DNA of 64,000 bases from Caballeronia pedi (GTDB taxonomy: Bacteria; Pseudomonadota; Gammaproteobacteria; Burkholderiales; Burkholderiaceae), in the NCBI RefSeq assembly GCF_001544915.2, contig NZ_FCOE02000003.1, positions 62,001-126,000 of the forward strand, in the 5' to 3' direction. The translations under genes and the position numbers were made by a program. Under the pieces are notes generated by a model that searched no databases, was not told where the DNA came from, and was given only the letters and a program-made list of their open reading frames with translations. Below are positions 8,761 to 18,814 of the stretch, one piece after another. Position 1 is the first letter of the stretch. Each line of letters starts with the position of its first letter.

Positions 8761-10569
8761 ATGGAGACATCGTTGAATTCCGCTCAGTCACCGGCCGAAC
8801 CGAAGCGTTTGCGCAGCCGCCGCTGGTTCGACGACCCGTCGAATCCCGGCATGACCGCGCTCTATCTCGAGCGCTACATGAACTTCGGCATCACGCGCGA
8901 AGAGTTGCAGTCGGGCAAGCCGATCGTGGGCATTGCGCAGACCGGCTCGGATCTCGCACCGTGCAACCGGCACCATCTCGAACTGGCGAAGCGCGTACGC
9001 GACGGCATTCGCGACGCGGGCGGCATTCCGCTCGAGTTCCCCGTGCATCCGATCCAGGAAACGGGCAAGCGTCCGACTGCCGCGCTCGACCGCAATCTCG
9101 CGTATCTCGGTCTTGTCGAAGTGCTGCACGGTTATCCGCTCGATGGCGTCGTGCTCACGACCGGTTGCGACAAGACCACGCCCGCCTGCCTGATGGCGGC
9201 GGCGACGGTCAACATTCCGTCGATCGTGCTGTCGGGCGGACCGATGCTCGACGGCTGGCATCGCGGCAAGCTGGCGGGCTCGGGCACGGTCGTGTGGGAG
9301 GCGCGCAAGGAACTCGCGACCGGCCAGATCGACTACGACACGTTCATGGAGAAAGTGGCTTCGTCCGCGCCATCCGCCGGGCATTGCAATTCGATGGGCA
9401 CCGCGCTTTCGATGAACGCGCTCGCCGAGGCGCTCGGCATGTCGCTGCCCGGTTGCGCGTCGGTGCCCGCGCCGTACCGCGAGCGCGGCTGGTTCGCCTA
9501 CGAGACGGGCAGGCGCATCGTGCCGATGATCGCCGAGAACCTGCGGCCGTCGGACATCATGACGCACGAGGCGTTCGAGAATGCGGTCGCGGTGGCGGCG
9601 GCGATCGGCGCGTCGTCGAATTGCCCGATCCATATGATCGCGATTGCGCGTCACATCGGCGTGCCCCATACGCTCGACGACTGGCAGCGCGTAGGCGCGC
9701 AGATTCCGTTGCTGGTCGATTGTCAGCCGGCCGGGCGCTTTCTCGGCGAGGCGTTCCATCGCGCCGGGGGCGTGCCTGGCGTGATGTGCGAACTGCTGCA
9801 CGCGGGCCGGCTTCATCGCAATGCGATGACCGTGACGGGACGCACGCTCGCGGAGAATCTCGCCGGCGCCGCCGAGCCCGACCGCGAGGTCATTCGCGCC
9901 TTCGATACACCGCTGAAGGTAGCGGGCGGTCACGTCGTGCTGAGCGGCAATCTGTTCGATAACGCCGTGATGAAAGTCAGCGTGATCGATGCGCGCTTTC
10001 GCGAGCGCTTTCTCTCGAACGCCGCCGATCCTGATGCATTCGAAGTGAATGCAATCGTCTTCGAAGGCCCGGAAGACTATCACGCGCGCATCGATAATCC
10101 TGCGCTCGACATCGACGAACACTCGATCCTGGTCATGCGCAATTGCGGCCCGGTCGGTTATCCGGGCGGCGCGGAAGTGGTCAACATGCAGCCGCCCGCC
10201 GCGCTGATCCGGCGCGGCATCGACACGCTTCCGACCATGGGCGATGGCCGTCAGAGCGGGACGTCGGGCAGCCCGTCGATTCTGAACGTGTCGCCGGAAA
10301 GTGCGGTGGGCGGCGGGCTCGCGCTGCTCAGGACCGGCGATCGCCTGCGTATCGATCTCGGCGCGCGGCGTGTCGATCTGCTCGTATCCGCCGATGAACT
10401 CGCCGCGCGACGTGCCGCGTGGAGGCGCCCGGAACTCACGAACCAGACGCCGTGGGAAGCCATCTATCGAAGCATGGTGGGGCAGCAGGGCAGCGGCGCG
10501 TGTCTCGAACCGGCGACCCTGTTTCTGAACATCGTCGAGGCGCGCGGCGAAGCGCGCGACAACCATTGA
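8761..10569 (+). CDS. Dihydroxy-acid/sugar-acid dehydratase (IlvD/Edd family)
   Basis: This 602-residue enzyme removes water from 2,3-dihydroxy acids or aldonic acids using an Fe-S cluster. Three candidate cluster cysteines are visible: C68 (APCNRHH), C136 (TTGCDKTTPAC) and C209 (GHCNSMG). The start at 8761 (METSLNSAQS) is chosen because it follows the aminotransferase stop by 7 bases. Its length and the PMLDGW motif resemble the arabonate/xylonate dehydratase branch more than biosynthetic IlvD. It lies in one operon with aminotransferase and SDR genes. The exact hydroxy-acid substrate is not determinable. Confidence 0.88.
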   Translation: METSLNSAQSPAEPKRLRSRRWFDDPSNPGMTALYLERYMNFGITREELQSGKPIVGIAQTGSDLAPCNRHHLELAKRVRDGIRDAGGIPLEFPVHPIQETGKRPTAALDRNLAYLGLVEVLHGYPLDGVVLTTGCDKTTPACLMAAATVNIPSIVLSGGPMLDGWHRGKLAGSGTVVWEARKELATGQIDYDTFMEKVASSAPSAGHCNSMGTALSMNALAEALGMSLPGCASVPAPYRERGWFAYETGRRIVPMIAENLRPSDIMTHEAFENAVAVAAAIGASSNCPIHMIAIARHIGVPHTLDDWQRVGAQIPLLVDCQPAGRFLGEAFHRAGGVPGVMCELLHAGRLHRNAMTVTGRTLAENLAGAAEPDREVIRAFDTPLKVAGGHVVLSGNLFDNAVMKVSVIDARFRERFLSNAADPDAFEVNAIVFEGPEDYHARIDNPALDIDEHSILVMRNCGPVGYPGGAEVVNMQPPAALIRRGIDTLPTMGDGRQSGTSGSPSILNVSPESAVGGGLALLRTGDRLRIDLGARRVDLLVSADELAARRAAWRRPELTNQTPWEAIYRSMVGQQGSGACLEPATLFLNIVEARGEARDNH

Positions 10570-10579
10570 CGGAGCGCGC

Positions 10580-11350
10580 ATGAATCGACTGGACGGCGCG
10601 CAGGGGCCGCGCGTGGGCATCGTGACGGGCGCGGGCTCGGGCATCGGCAGGGCGGCTGCAATCGAGTTGCTGCGCGACGGCTGGTCCATCGCGCTGCTCG
10701 GCAGGCGGCGCGAGCCGCTTTCCGAGATCGCGCATGACCCCGAGTTCGCAGGCCGCGCGCTCGCGCTATCGTGCGACGTGTCGGATGCGACGGCGGTGGC
10801 TTCGTCGTTCGATGCGGTCGTCGCGCATTTCGGCCGGCTCGACCTGCTGTTCAACAATGCGGGCGTCGGCAATCCGCCCGGGCCTTTCGATACGTGGACA
10901 GCGGAGCAATGGCGCGGGGTCGTCGACGTGAACCTCAACGGCATGTTCTTTTGCCTGCAGCGCGCGTTCCGGATCATGTCGGCGCAGACGCCGCGCGGCG
11001 GCCGCATCATCAACAATGGCTCGCTGTCGGCCTGGGCGCCGCGGCCCAATTCGACGGCCTACACGGCGACCAAGCATGCCGTCACGGGCCTCACGCGCTG
11101 CGCGTCGCTCGATGGTCGCGCGCATGACATTGCCGTCGGTCAGATCGATGTCGGCAATGCGCACAGCGCGCTGGCATCGGCGATGGCGCACGGCGTGCCA
11201 CAGGCGAACGGCGAACTCGCAGCCGAGCCGCTGATCGACGCGGCGATCGTCGGGCGCTCGGTCGCGTATCTTGCGAGTCTGCCGCCCGATGCCAACGTGT
11301 TGTTCCATACGATCATGGCGACAAAGATGCCGTTCGTCGGCAGAGGCTGA
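10580..11350 (+). CDS. Short-chain dehydrogenase/reductase
   Basis: This 256-residue classical SDR has the NAD(P)-binding TGAGSGIG at residues 16-23 and NNAG near 92-95. The catalytic triad appears to be S148, Y161 and K165 (YTATK). It is preceded by GGAG at a good distance from the ATG at 10580 and lies 10 bases after the dehydratase, so it is probably the last gene of the TetR-controlled operon. It likely oxidises or reduces a hydroxy or keto acid intermediate of that pathway (inferred). Confidence 0.9.
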   Translation: MNRLDGAQGPRVGIVTGAGSGIGRAAAIELLRDGWSIALLGRRREPLSEIAHDPEFAGRALALSCDVSDATAVASSFDAVVAHFGRLDLLFNNAGVGNPPGPFDTWTAEQWRGVVDVNLNGMFFCLQRAFRIMSAQTPRGGRIINNGSLSAWAPRPNSTAYTATKHAVTGLTRCASLDGRAHDIAVGQIDVGNAHSALASAMAHGVPQANGELAAEPLIDAAIVGRSVAYLASLPPDANVLFHTIMATKMPFVGRG

Positions 11351-11485
11351 TCCGGATGCGTGCGCGCAGCGCCGGGCCGCGCCGACCTCAGCGCGATAGG
11401 CTCGGCATGCTGCAAAATCGTCCAATACTTTTGGCAATGGAATGCCTAGCATGCTCTCCAAGGTCGATTTTCCAGGAGAGAGACA

Positions 11486-11938
11486 GTGCTGTTGCATACC
11501 AAAGCAATCGAGGCGGACGCGCAGAAAGTGCCGCCAAAGCTGGAACGTTGTGTGATCGTCGTCGATGAAGCGCTGCCGCCGGGCAAGGCGTCGAACGCTG
11601 CGGCGGTCGTTGCGTTCACGTTGGGCCAGCGCCACAACCGTCTCGTCGGTGCACCTTTGGTCGAGCGGGACGGCACGGCGCATCCGGGACTCATTCCCAT
11701 CGGCATCCCGGTACTGAAAGCATCCGCCCTTCAACTGAGAGAGCTTCGCCAGAAATCGCTCGCCCAGTGTGACGTTGTGGACTTTCCCGTGCAAGGACAG
11801 GTCACCACGGATTACGCTATGTTCCTCGAAGCCGTCGAGGCGCACGCCGGCGAATCGCTTCAATATCTGGCGGTCGGACTGGTCGGCCCCAGGAACCGTG
11901 TCAGCAAACTGGTCGGCGGTTTTTCGCTGTTTGCGTGA
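11486..11938 (+). CDS. DUF2000 family protein
   Basis: This 150-residue protein matches the DUF2000 pattern, a small fold related to peptidyl-tRNA hydrolase 2. It begins ERCVIVVDEALPPGKASNAA, has HPGLIPIGIPVLKASALQL in the middle, and ends LVGPRNRVSKLVGGFSLF. The start is GTG at 11486, with AGGAGAG six bases upstream. The function of DUF2000 proteins is not established. It is the first gene of a tightly overlapped operon (TGATG with the next gene) with enoyl-CoA hydratase, reductase and AraC regulator. Confidence 0.8.
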   Translation: MLLHTKAIEADAQKVPPKLERCVIVVDEALPPGKASNAAAVVAFTLGQRHNRLVGAPLVERDGTAHPGLIPIGIPVLKASALQLRELRQKSLAQCDVVDFPVQGQVTTDYAMFLEAVEAHAGESLQYLAVGLVGPRNRVSKLVGGFSLFA

Positions 11939-12669
11939 TGGAAGCGCGGATTACATCGGAGCGCATCGGTCAGATCTGGTCCGTCAGTTTGACCCGTCCC
12001 GACAAGCGAAACGCGCTCGACGGTCTGATGTTCGACGCGCTGGCGAACTCGCTGCGCCTCGCACAAGGCGACGAACGCGTGCACTGCGTGCTGCTGCAGG
12101 GAACCGGCGAGAGCTTCTGCGCGGGACACGATATCGCCGCGTTCGGCACGCTATGGCCGCAAGCCGAAGACGGTGCGATCCGGCGATGCATCGTGGCGTT
12201 CGCCGAGCAGACCAAGCCCCTGATAGCCGCGGTCAACGGCGCGGCCGTTGGATTCGGCGCAACGATGCTGTTACACGCCGACTGGGTGGTTGCGGGCGAA
12301 AGCGCGACTTTCCGGTTTCCGTTTTCCGATCTCGGTATCGTGCCCGAAGCGGGAGCGACCGCGTTGCTGGCTCGCAGGGTAGGCGATCTCGCGGCACGCG
12401 ACTGGCTGATGAGCGGCCGCGCGGTAACGGCATCGGAAGCCTTGCAGCACGGGTTTGTGTCCCGCGTGGTACCGGACGCGGACTTGCGCGCCGTTGCAAA
12501 CGAATACGCCCTGCGCCTCGCCGCTAAACCGCCGGGTGCTTTGCAGACCACGCGGCGTTTGATTCTTGAAGGCGCTACGTTACCGGCGCGAGAGGCGATC
12601 GAGCGGGAGTTCGTCCATCTCAATGCCTTCATTCCGGCGTGCATCTGGAGATCGATTCCTCATGGCTAA
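11938..12669 (+). CDS. Enoyl-CoA hydratase/isomerase family protein
   Basis: This 243-residue crotonase-fold protein shows the first oxyanion-hole segment FCAGHDIAAF, the second NGAAVGFGATMLLHADWVV, and the conserved glutamate in LGIVPEAGAT. Crotonases hydrate or isomerise CoA-bound enoyl compounds. The ATG at 11938 overlaps the DUF2000 stop by one base, and its own end overlaps the next gene by 8 bases, so translation is coupled. No acyl-CoA ligase or dehydrogenase occurs in this operon, so the substrate is open. Confidence 0.9.
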   Translation: MEARITSERIGQIWSVSLTRPDKRNALDGLMFDALANSLRLAQGDERVHCVLLQGTGESFCAGHDIAAFGTLWPQAEDGAIRRCIVAFAEQTKPLIAAVNGAAVGFGATMLLHADWVVAGESATFRFPFSDLGIVPEAGATALLARRVGDLAARDWLMSGRAVTASEALQHGFVSRVVPDADLRAVANEYALRLAAKPPGALQTTRRLILEGATLPAREAIEREFVHLNAFIPACIWRSIPHG

Positions 12670-13384
12670 AGTGCACCTTGTTCACGCTCACCCCGAGCCG
12701 CGCTCGTTCTGTTCGGCAATGGCCCGCGAAGCCGAACGCGTACTAAAGTTACGCGGCCACGATGTGAGCTTCTCTGACCTGTATGCGCTCGACTTCGATC
12801 CCGTGGTTCGCGCCAGCGAGTTCACCGAGCGCGCCAACGACGACTATCTGGTCTATGCACTGGAGCAACGGCACGCGCTCGCGCACGATGCGCTTGCACC
12901 CGACGTGCGGCGAGAAGTCGAGGCGTTGCTGGCCAGCGACACGCTCATGCTGGTGTTTCCGCTTTACTGGTTCTCGGTGCCCGCGCTGATCAAGGGCTGG
13001 ATCGACCGCTGCTTCCTGTCGGGCGCGATGTATGGCGGCAAGCGCATCTACGGCCGAGGTGGCATGGTCGGCAAGCGCGCCGTGATCGGCGTGACACTGG
13101 GTGGTCGGGAACACATGTTCGGCGCGCAAGGTGTTCATGGTGAACTGGCGAGCGGCATGCTGCGTCATCTGCTGCAAGGCACGTTGGGATATGTGGGCTA
13201 TGAAGTGGTCGAACCGTTCTTCGCCTGGCACGTTCCCTATTGCTCGGACGCTGAGCGGGCCGACACATTGGCGCGCTGGTGCGACTTCATCGATAGTCAC
13301 GAGACGCGACCGCGCATCGCGATGCCACTGCTCGAGGATTATGATGACGTGTTCAGAGCACTTCCACGGACGGTTTCATCATGA
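12662..13384 (+). CDS. NAD(P)H dehydrogenase (quinone)/flavodoxin-fold reductase
   Basis: This 240-residue protein belongs to the flavodoxin-like NQO1/KefF/MdaB group of FMN/FAD oxidoreductases. Family signatures are VHAHPEPRSFCSAM at the N-terminus and LVFPLYWFSVPALIKGWIDR in the middle. Then come YGGKRIYGRGGM and the loop VTLGGREHMFG. Such enzymes reduce quinones or electrophilic aldehydes with NAD(P)H. The ATG at 12662 overlaps the enoyl-CoA hydratase end by 8 bases, and the stop overlaps the AraC start (ATGA). Confidence 0.87.
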   Translation: MAKVHLVHAHPEPRSFCSAMAREAERVLKLRGHDVSFSDLYALDFDPVVRASEFTERANDDYLVYALEQRHALAHDALAPDVRREVEALLASDTLMLVFPLYWFSVPALIKGWIDRCFLSGAMYGGKRIYGRGGMVGKRAVIGVTLGGREHMFGAQGVHGELASGMLRHLLQGTLGYVGYEVVEPFFAWHVPYCSDAERADTLARWCDFIDSHETRPRIAMPLLEDYDDVFRALPRTVSS

Positions 13385-14214
13385 AAGCTGCATCGGCGAT
13401 TCGTTCGGTCAAGGTCTGGCGCGCGCCCGACGTCATGGACGCCGTCATGCTGAAGGGCCAGTTCGCCGGCCACCGGTATCCGCCGCACGCGCACGATACG
13501 CATTGCCTCGCGGTCATTACCGGCGGGGAATTGGCGGTCGAGGTTCGGGGACAGCGGCGCATATGCCGGCGCGGTGACGTCATCGTCATCGATGCCGACG
13601 TGGTGCATTCAGGCGCCGCTGCCGGTGACGGCCGATGGAAGATGCGCGTCGAACATGTGCAGCCTGCGGAACTGGCCGCCTACTGTGACCGGCTTGGCAT
13701 TGCGCGGCGCGAGCGATTCGAACTGGAAAGCCCGTTTGTCGTCGACAATGCGTTGTCGCGGCACCTCTACGGCGTGAACTGGTGTTCCGAGAAAAACGAC
13801 GATCCTTTCAAGCGCAGCGAGGCCTTGGCCTGCGCTATCGTTGGCTTGTACGCGCGTCAGCCTGGGCGCTCCGGTGACCTGCCCTCAGTGCGAAGCGAGC
13901 CTGCTCTGGTACGTGCAATAAGGCGTCGATTGCGCGAAGACCTTCATGCGAGGGTGACGTTGTCGACGCTTGCGTCGGAGTTTGGCGTTACGCCGTTCGT
14001 GCTGTTACGCGCTTTCGTGCGCGAGGCGGGACTGAGTCCTCATGCCTTTCAGCAGCAGGAACGCCTGCGTGCAGCGATGCCGATGCTGCGCGACGGCAGG
14101 CCTATTGCAGAAGTCGGCGCTCGCACCGGCTTTGCGGACCAGTCACACTTCACGCGCGTCTTCAAGCAGCAAACCGGCGTGACACCGAAGATCTATCAAT
14201 CTGCGTTTTCTTGA
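13381..14214 (+). CDS. AraC family transcriptional regulator
   Basis: This 277-residue protein has an N-terminal cupin (PPHAHDTHCLAVITGGELAV, about residues 37-56) for effector sensing. The C-terminal double helix-turn-helix spans about 182-275, ending with the AraC signature GFADQSHFTRVFKQQTGVTP. It is the last gene of the DUF2000 operon, overlapping the reductase by 4 bases. It probably activates its own operon, perhaps through the 135-base region before 11486. The effector is unknown. Confidence 0.9.
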   Translation: MKAASAIRSVKVWRAPDVMDAVMLKGQFAGHRYPPHAHDTHCLAVITGGELAVEVRGQRRICRRGDVIVIDADVVHSGAAAGDGRWKMRVEHVQPAELAAYCDRLGIARRERFELESPFVVDNALSRHLYGVNWCSEKNDDPFKRSEALACAIVGLYARQPGRSGDLPSVRSEPALVRAIRRRLREDLHARVTLSTLASEFGVTPFVLLRAFVREAGLSPHAFQQQERLRAAMPMLRDGRPIAEVGARTGFADQSHFTRVFKQQTGVTPKIYQSAFS

Positions 14215-14324
14215 GTCGTTCGACGAAACGTCCGCAACAGCGCGCGTGTGACGATCATTGCGATCGGTGCTGTGCGTTTCCGCATGTAAGCGTAGGGCGC
14301 TTCATACTCGTAAGCTCTGTCACC

Positions 14325-15803
14325 TCATGATGCTGTCACCTCAAAGACGTGATAGCCCCAAGGCGGAAGATCCAGGTAGAGGCCGCGCGAGACGACATCA
14401 TTACCGTCGCGATCAAAACTCGCTGGCCCCATCATGTCCGTCAGCCGCACCGTGCTGCCGGTCACGTCGGCAAACGGGATTAGCACATAACATTGACTCT
14501 GGTTTCCTGCGTAGTTGACTACCACGAGCCGCCGTTCGCCGTCGTCGCGCTGCCAGGCCCACGCGACAAAACAATCCGAGGTCCAGTTGCCCTCCCACGC
14601 TGGCACGATTTCGACGAGGCTCCACGTACCGTCTCGGAAGATCGGCTGCCGCAGCACCGTCATCAAGGTCTCATAGAACCCTTGCAAGCCTGCGTCGACG
14701 GGCTCCTGTGGCGCCCGCACCAGATGCGGCGAGATCCGTTTCCTGCAGCCCTCGAACTGACCCTGGTGAAAGAAGCGCAAGCCAGGCGAAAGAAATGTGA
14801 TGATGGCGCCGGCTTCATGTTCGCCGGTTTCGAAGGTCGCCGCGGCTCGGGGCTCGTCGTGGTTTTCCAGGAAGCGCGCCAGCTTCTCCTGGTAATCGAG
14901 TCCGGCATGCAGGTGCTCGCGCACCGGCCGTGCGTTCACGTCGCGCAAGCGGTCGTACATCTGCTTGTCGTAGGCGTAATCGAAGCCCTGTTGGAGCATC
15001 GTCCATTCGAGATCCCAATACACTTCTGCCATGAACCGGAACTGCGGATGCTCACGTCGCACGGCCTCGATCGCTTTCGGCCAGAACGGTTCGGCGCGGA
15101 TGCCCCAGGTTCGTTCGAACACGTCGGGCAAGACCAGCATGGCCATGTCGCAGCGTAGGCCGTCACATTGATCGGCGATTCTTTTCAGTTCGCCGATCAT
15201 CGTCTGCTGCAACTCTGGATTGCCGTAGTCGAGCTGCAGCGTGTCGGGCCATCCGTCGAAATAGGGGTCCCGGCCGTAGACGAGTATTAGCGGCCCGTTC
15301 CTTGTCTGCACGCGGCAATAGTTCGACGGTGAGCGAGCCAGGTCCGACTCGTCGCCGTGCACGAAGTAGTCCGGATGCGTGTCGATCCAGTCATGATCCG
15401 GCGCCATGTGATTCGGCACGAAGTCGAGCATCAGCTTCAATCCGCGTTGCTGCAACCGCTGCCTCAGGCGGGCGAGCGCCTCGGCGCCGCCCAGATCGCG
15501 ATGAACCGTGTAGCTCCGGATAGCAAACCCGGAGCCGGCGACGTCGTCGTCCGTGAGATCCGGCAGCGTATCGGCGAATTCGCGGCGCCAGCCGGCATGA
15601 GCGCGAGAAATTGCCTGGGCCGCCGGTCCGGTCTGCCAGACGCTCAGCAACCAGACCCAGTCGAAGCCGAGTGCGGCGAGGCGATCCAGTTCGGCATCCG
15701 GAATATCGTCGAGTGTCGCGCGCCCGCCCGACGCGCGCGACAACTCAGTCAGCCAGACGCGAGTGTTGATCTGGTACAGCGCCGGGTAGCGTACGCTGGA
15801 CAT
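14325..15803 (-). CDS. GH13 alpha-amylase-family protein (trehalose synthase-like)
   Basis: This 492-residue enzyme has the GH13 barrel motifs. Region I is DFVPNH (about 127-132), the nucleophile D219 is in GLRCDMAML, the acid/base E260 is in FMAEVYW, and the third acid D316 is in FLENHDEPR. The short C-terminal beta domain is present. It acts on alpha-glucosidic bonds, perhaps in glucan or trehalose turnover. No signal peptide is visible, so it is cytoplasmic. It lies 10 bases downstream of the GH63 gene on the same strand, so the two are probably co-transcribed and act on the same glucan. Confidence 0.87.
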   Translation of the reverse strand: MSSVRYPALYQINTRVWLTELSRASGGRATLDDIPDAELDRLAALGFDWVWLLSVWQTGPAAQAISRAHAGWRREFADTLPDLTDDDVAGSGFAIRSYTVHRDLGGAEALARLRQRLQQRGLKLMLDFVPNHMAPDHDWIDTHPDYFVHGDESDLARSPSNYCRVQTRNGPLILVYGRDPYFDGWPDTLQLDYGNPELQQTMIGELKRIADQCDGLRCDMAMLVLPDVFERTWGIRAEPFWPKAIEAVRREHPQFRFMAEVYWDLEWTMLQQGFDYAYDKQMYDRLRDVNARPVREHLHAGLDYQEKLARFLENHDEPRAAATFETGEHEAGAIITFLSPGLRFFHQGQFEGCRKRISPHLVRAPQEPVDAGLQGFYETLMTVLRQPIFRDGTWSLVEIVPAWEGNWTSDCFVAWAWQRDDGERRLVVVNYAGNQSQCYVLIPFADVTGSTVRLTDMMGPASFDRDGNDVVSRGLYLDLPPWGYHVFEVTAS

Positions 15804-15813
15804 GCTGCGCTCC

Positions 15814-18552
15814 TCATACCTTGCCAGAGTCTTCTCCGCTCACCTGCTCCCTGACGAGGTGGGACACCACGCGCCCGCGATCCGTTTCCAGCATGGTTCT
15901 GGCGTCGACGCGCCCGAACAAATCGAGCAGCGCAGCGACCAGGCCCGTCCAGCCGGTCTGATGACTGGCCCCGAGGCCAGCACCGTTGTCGCCGTGGAAG
16001 TACTCGTAAAACAGGATCAGGTCGCGCCAGTGCGGATCGTTCTGGAATTTTTCCGTTCCTCCGTACACCGGCCGTTTGCCTTGGGCGTCGCGCAGGAACG
16101 TGCCGGTCAGGCGACGCTCGATCTCCTTCGCCACTTCGAAGAGCGTCATGTGTTGCCCGGAACCGGTCGGGCATTCGACCTTGAAATCATCGCCAAAGAA
16201 GCTATACAGGTTTGCCAGCGCGCGGACGATCAGCAAGTTGACCGGCATCCACACCGGTCCGCGCCAGTTCGAGTTGCCGCCGAACATGCCGGTGTTCGAT
16301 TCGGCCGGCAAGTACTGCACCTTGTATTCCTGTCCGCCGACGTGAATGACATACGGGTGCTCTAGGTGATACAGCGAGAGCGAACGAATGCCGTGGGGCC
16401 CCAGGAACTCCTTCTCGTCGAGCAGGTAGCCGAGCACCCGTTCGAGCTTGCGCTTGTTCAGGATCGATAGAAGCCTGCGCTCCCTGTAGCCGATGAAACC
16501 GCTATCGGTCGGGGCAACCTGCGCGATCAATTCGGGATAGCGTTTGCGAAACTGCGCGATCATCTCCAGCAGCTTCGGATAGCGCGTGACGGACTGCGAT
16601 TCGAACACCGTCGACGCGCACAGCGGCAGCAGCCCCACCAGCGACCTTATCTTCAGGCGCGTCGTCCGACCATCGGGGAGCCGCAGCAGATCATAGAAAA
16701 AGCCATCTTCCTCATCCCACATCTCGTCGTCGTGTTCCCCGCGTCGGTCCATCGCGTAGGCGATCCACATGAAATGCTGAACGAACTTGAAGGCGACCTC
16801 TTCGTAGATCGGGTCGTATTCGGTCAGAATCACGGCCATCTCCAGCATGGCCTGGCAGTAGAACGCCATCCATGCAGTCCCGTCCGCCTGCTCGAGCGAT
16901 CCGCCGGTCGGGAGCTCGGCGCTGCGGTCGAAAACACCGATGTTGTCGAGACCGAGAAAGCCGCCAGCGAACACATTGCGGCCCGACGGATCCTTGCGAT
17001 TCACCCACCAGTTGAAATTAAGCATCAGCCCCTGAAACGAGCGCTCCAGGAAACGCGGGTCGGCCCGTCCCAGTTCTCTCTCGTACTTGTACAGCCAGAG
17101 CGTGGCGGCGGCATGCACCGGCGGATTCACATCGCTGAAGTTCCACTCGTAGGCTGGAATCTGGCCGCTCGGGTGTACGTAGAGGCTGCGCAGCATCAGC
17201 AGCAGTTGCTCCTTCGCGAAATCGAAATCGACCTGCGCCAGCGCAATCGTATGGAAGGCCAGGTCCCAGGCCGCATACCACGGATATTCCCACTTGTCCG
17301 GCATGGAGATTACGTCGGCGTTCAGCATGTGGAACCACTCCGTGTTGCGCACATCGCGCCGTGCGGAGTCGAGCAATGGGTGGCTCCCGTGTTCGCGCAG
17401 CCAGAGTTCGAGATCGAAGTAGTAGTATTGCTTGCCCCATAACATGCCCGACAACGCCTGACGATGCACCCGACGCTGATCTTCGGTCAGCGATTTGGGC
17501 GTGATGCGCTCGTAGAACTCGTTCGCATCGGCGAGGCGGCTATCGAAGATCTGATCGAAGCCGCCGAAGGCGTCGTCGAGTCTGGATGACGCGAGTCGCA
17601 AGCGAACGATCGCGCTGCCGCCGGCGGGTATGTCGCAGGTGTAATGGGCCGCCGCCTTCGTTCCCGTCCTGGCCGGATTCACGGCGTCGCGCTGTCCTGA
17701 GATGACGTAGGCGTGGAATGCGTCCTTGACGAACGGCGACGCGTTGGGTTGACCCCACAGGCGCTGCGTATTGCTTTCGTTTTCGGTGAAGAGCGTCTCC
17801 GGCGCGCCATCGCAATGGAGCCAATATTCGCCCAGATCATGATGCGTGGCCCGAATGGCGCCAGCACCCGCGTCGTGCAGGGACGGCTTGCGATTGTCCT
17901 CGCCCCACGACCATGTGTTGCGGAACCAGAGCGTCGGCAGGACCCGAAGCCGTGCCGCCTCCGGTCCGCGGTTGTGCACGGAAATCCGCACGAGAATGTC
18001 TTCCGGAGCGGCCTTCGCGTATTCCACGAACACGTCGAAATAACGGTCATCGTCGAAGATGCCGGTGTCGAGCAGTTCGTATTCCATCTCCTCCCGCGAT
18101 CTTTTGCGGTTGGTCTCGACCAGATCCCGGTACGGATATTCCCTCTGCGGATATTTATAGAGGTACTTCATGTACGAGTGCGTGGGCGTGCTGTCGATGT
18201 AGAAGTAATACTCCTTCACGTCCTCACCATGATTGCCCTCGCTATTGGTGAGGCCGAACAGGCGCTCCTTCAATATCGCATCGTGCTCGTTCCATAGCGC
18301 GAGGGCAAAGCAGAGGCGCTGCTGGTCGTCACACAGTCCGCCGAGGCCGTCCTCGCCCCACCTGTAGGTGCGCGAACGCGAATGATCGTGGGTGAAGTAG
18401 TTCCAGGCGTCGCCGTTGTCACTGTAGTCTTCACGCACCGTGCCCCACTGCCTCTCGCTAAGGTAGGGCCCCCAATGCTTCCACGGTACTTGCGCTTCAC
18501 GCGAGTCGTTCAGGCGCTTTTGTTCCACCACATCGACGTTTACCGGGCGCAT
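15814..18552 (-). CDS. GH63-type glucosidase (mannosyl-oligosaccharide glucosidase-like)
   Basis: This 912-residue protein starts with the pattern seen in bacterial GH63/MGH1-like glucosidases ([20 protein letters not shown]). The later (alpha/alpha) barrel region is rich in Trp and acidic clusters, for example [15 protein letters not shown] near residue 770. Family members hydrolyse alpha-glucosides in the cytoplasm. There is no signal peptide. It is transcribed with the GH13 gene downstream. A strong hairpin lies 120 bases upstream, separating it from the monooxygenase gene. Confidence 0.85.
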   Translation of the reverse strand: MRPVNVDVVEQKRLNDSREAQVPWKHWGPYLSERQWGTVREDYSDNGDAWNYFTHDHSRSRTYRWGEDGLGGLCDDQQRLCFALALWNEHDAILKERLFGLTNSEGNHGEDVKEYYFYIDSTPTHSYMKYLYKYPQREYPYRDLVETNRKRSREEMEYELLDTGIFDDDRYFDVFVEYAKAAPEDILVRISVHNRGPEAARLRVLPTLWFRNTWSWGEDNRKPSLHDAGAGAIRATHHDLGEYWLHCDGAPETLFTENESNTQRLWGQPNASPFVKDAFHAYVISGQRDAVNPARTGTKAAAHYTCDIPAGGSAIVRLRLASSRLDDAFGGFDQIFDSRLADANEFYERITPKSLTEDQRRVHRQALSGMLWGKQYYYFDLELWLREHGSHPLLDSARRDVRNTEWFHMLNADVISMPDKWEYPWYAAWDLAFHTIALAQVDFDFAKEQLLLMLRSLYVHPSGQIPAYEWNFSDVNPPVHAAATLWLYKYERELGRADPRFLERSFQGLMLNFNWWVNRKDPSGRNVFAGGFLGLDNIGVFDRSAELPTGGSLEQADGTAWMAFYCQAMLEMAVILTEYDPIYEEVAFKFVQHFMWIAYAMDRRGEHDDEMWDEEDGFFYDLLRLPDGRTTRLKIRSLVGLLPLCASTVFESQSVTRYPKLLEMIAQFRKRYPELIAQVAPTDSGFIGYRERRLLSILNKRKLERVLGYLLDEKEFLGPHGIRSLSLYHLEHPYVIHVGGQEYKVQYLPAESNTGMFGGNSNWRGPVWMPVNLLIVRALANLYSFFGDDFKVECPTGSGQHMTLFEVAKEIERRLTGTFLRDAQGKRPVYGGTEKFQNDPHWRDLILFYEYFHGDNGAGLGASHQTGWTGLVAALLDLFGRVDARTMLETDRGRVVSHLVREQVSGEDSGKV

Positions 18553-18674
18553 GCTAGTTTCTCCGTCACGGCTGAATAAACTCGGCTTGACGCAACGCGT
18601 GAGAGCCGGCGAGTGCCGCGTCGGTGATCAGCACGGTCGATCCCTACAAGTGTAGTTTGTGCGTGTCGGGGAAT

Positions 18675-18703
18675 GCGAGTTTCGGTCGGGCTCCGAAACT
18701 CGC
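18675..18703. terminator. Perfect 11-bp inverted repeat, terminator-like
   Basis: GCGAGTTTCGG (18675-18685) and CCGAAACTCGC (18693-18703) form a perfect stem with a 7-base loop. It lies between the monooxygenase stop and the GH63 start on the minus strand. No T-tract follows on either side, so it is at best an unconventional terminator or a processing hairpin. Confidence 0.45.
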
Positions 18704-18814
18704 ACCGCAGTGGCTACGGTTGCACGGCGCCACAGTCACGGCGACCACGGCAGGCATGCAACGACCCTCGAAGAGTTGAAATAGCTGTCCAGGCGTCAGC
18801 GCGAGGAGCGCAGT

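Noticed and set aside
8788..11049. 753-codon open frame on the minus strand
   Set aside because: It lies opposite the dehydratase and SDR genes, which have clear family motifs. Its translation is Arg/His-rich with no motifs, a usual GC-rich shadow.
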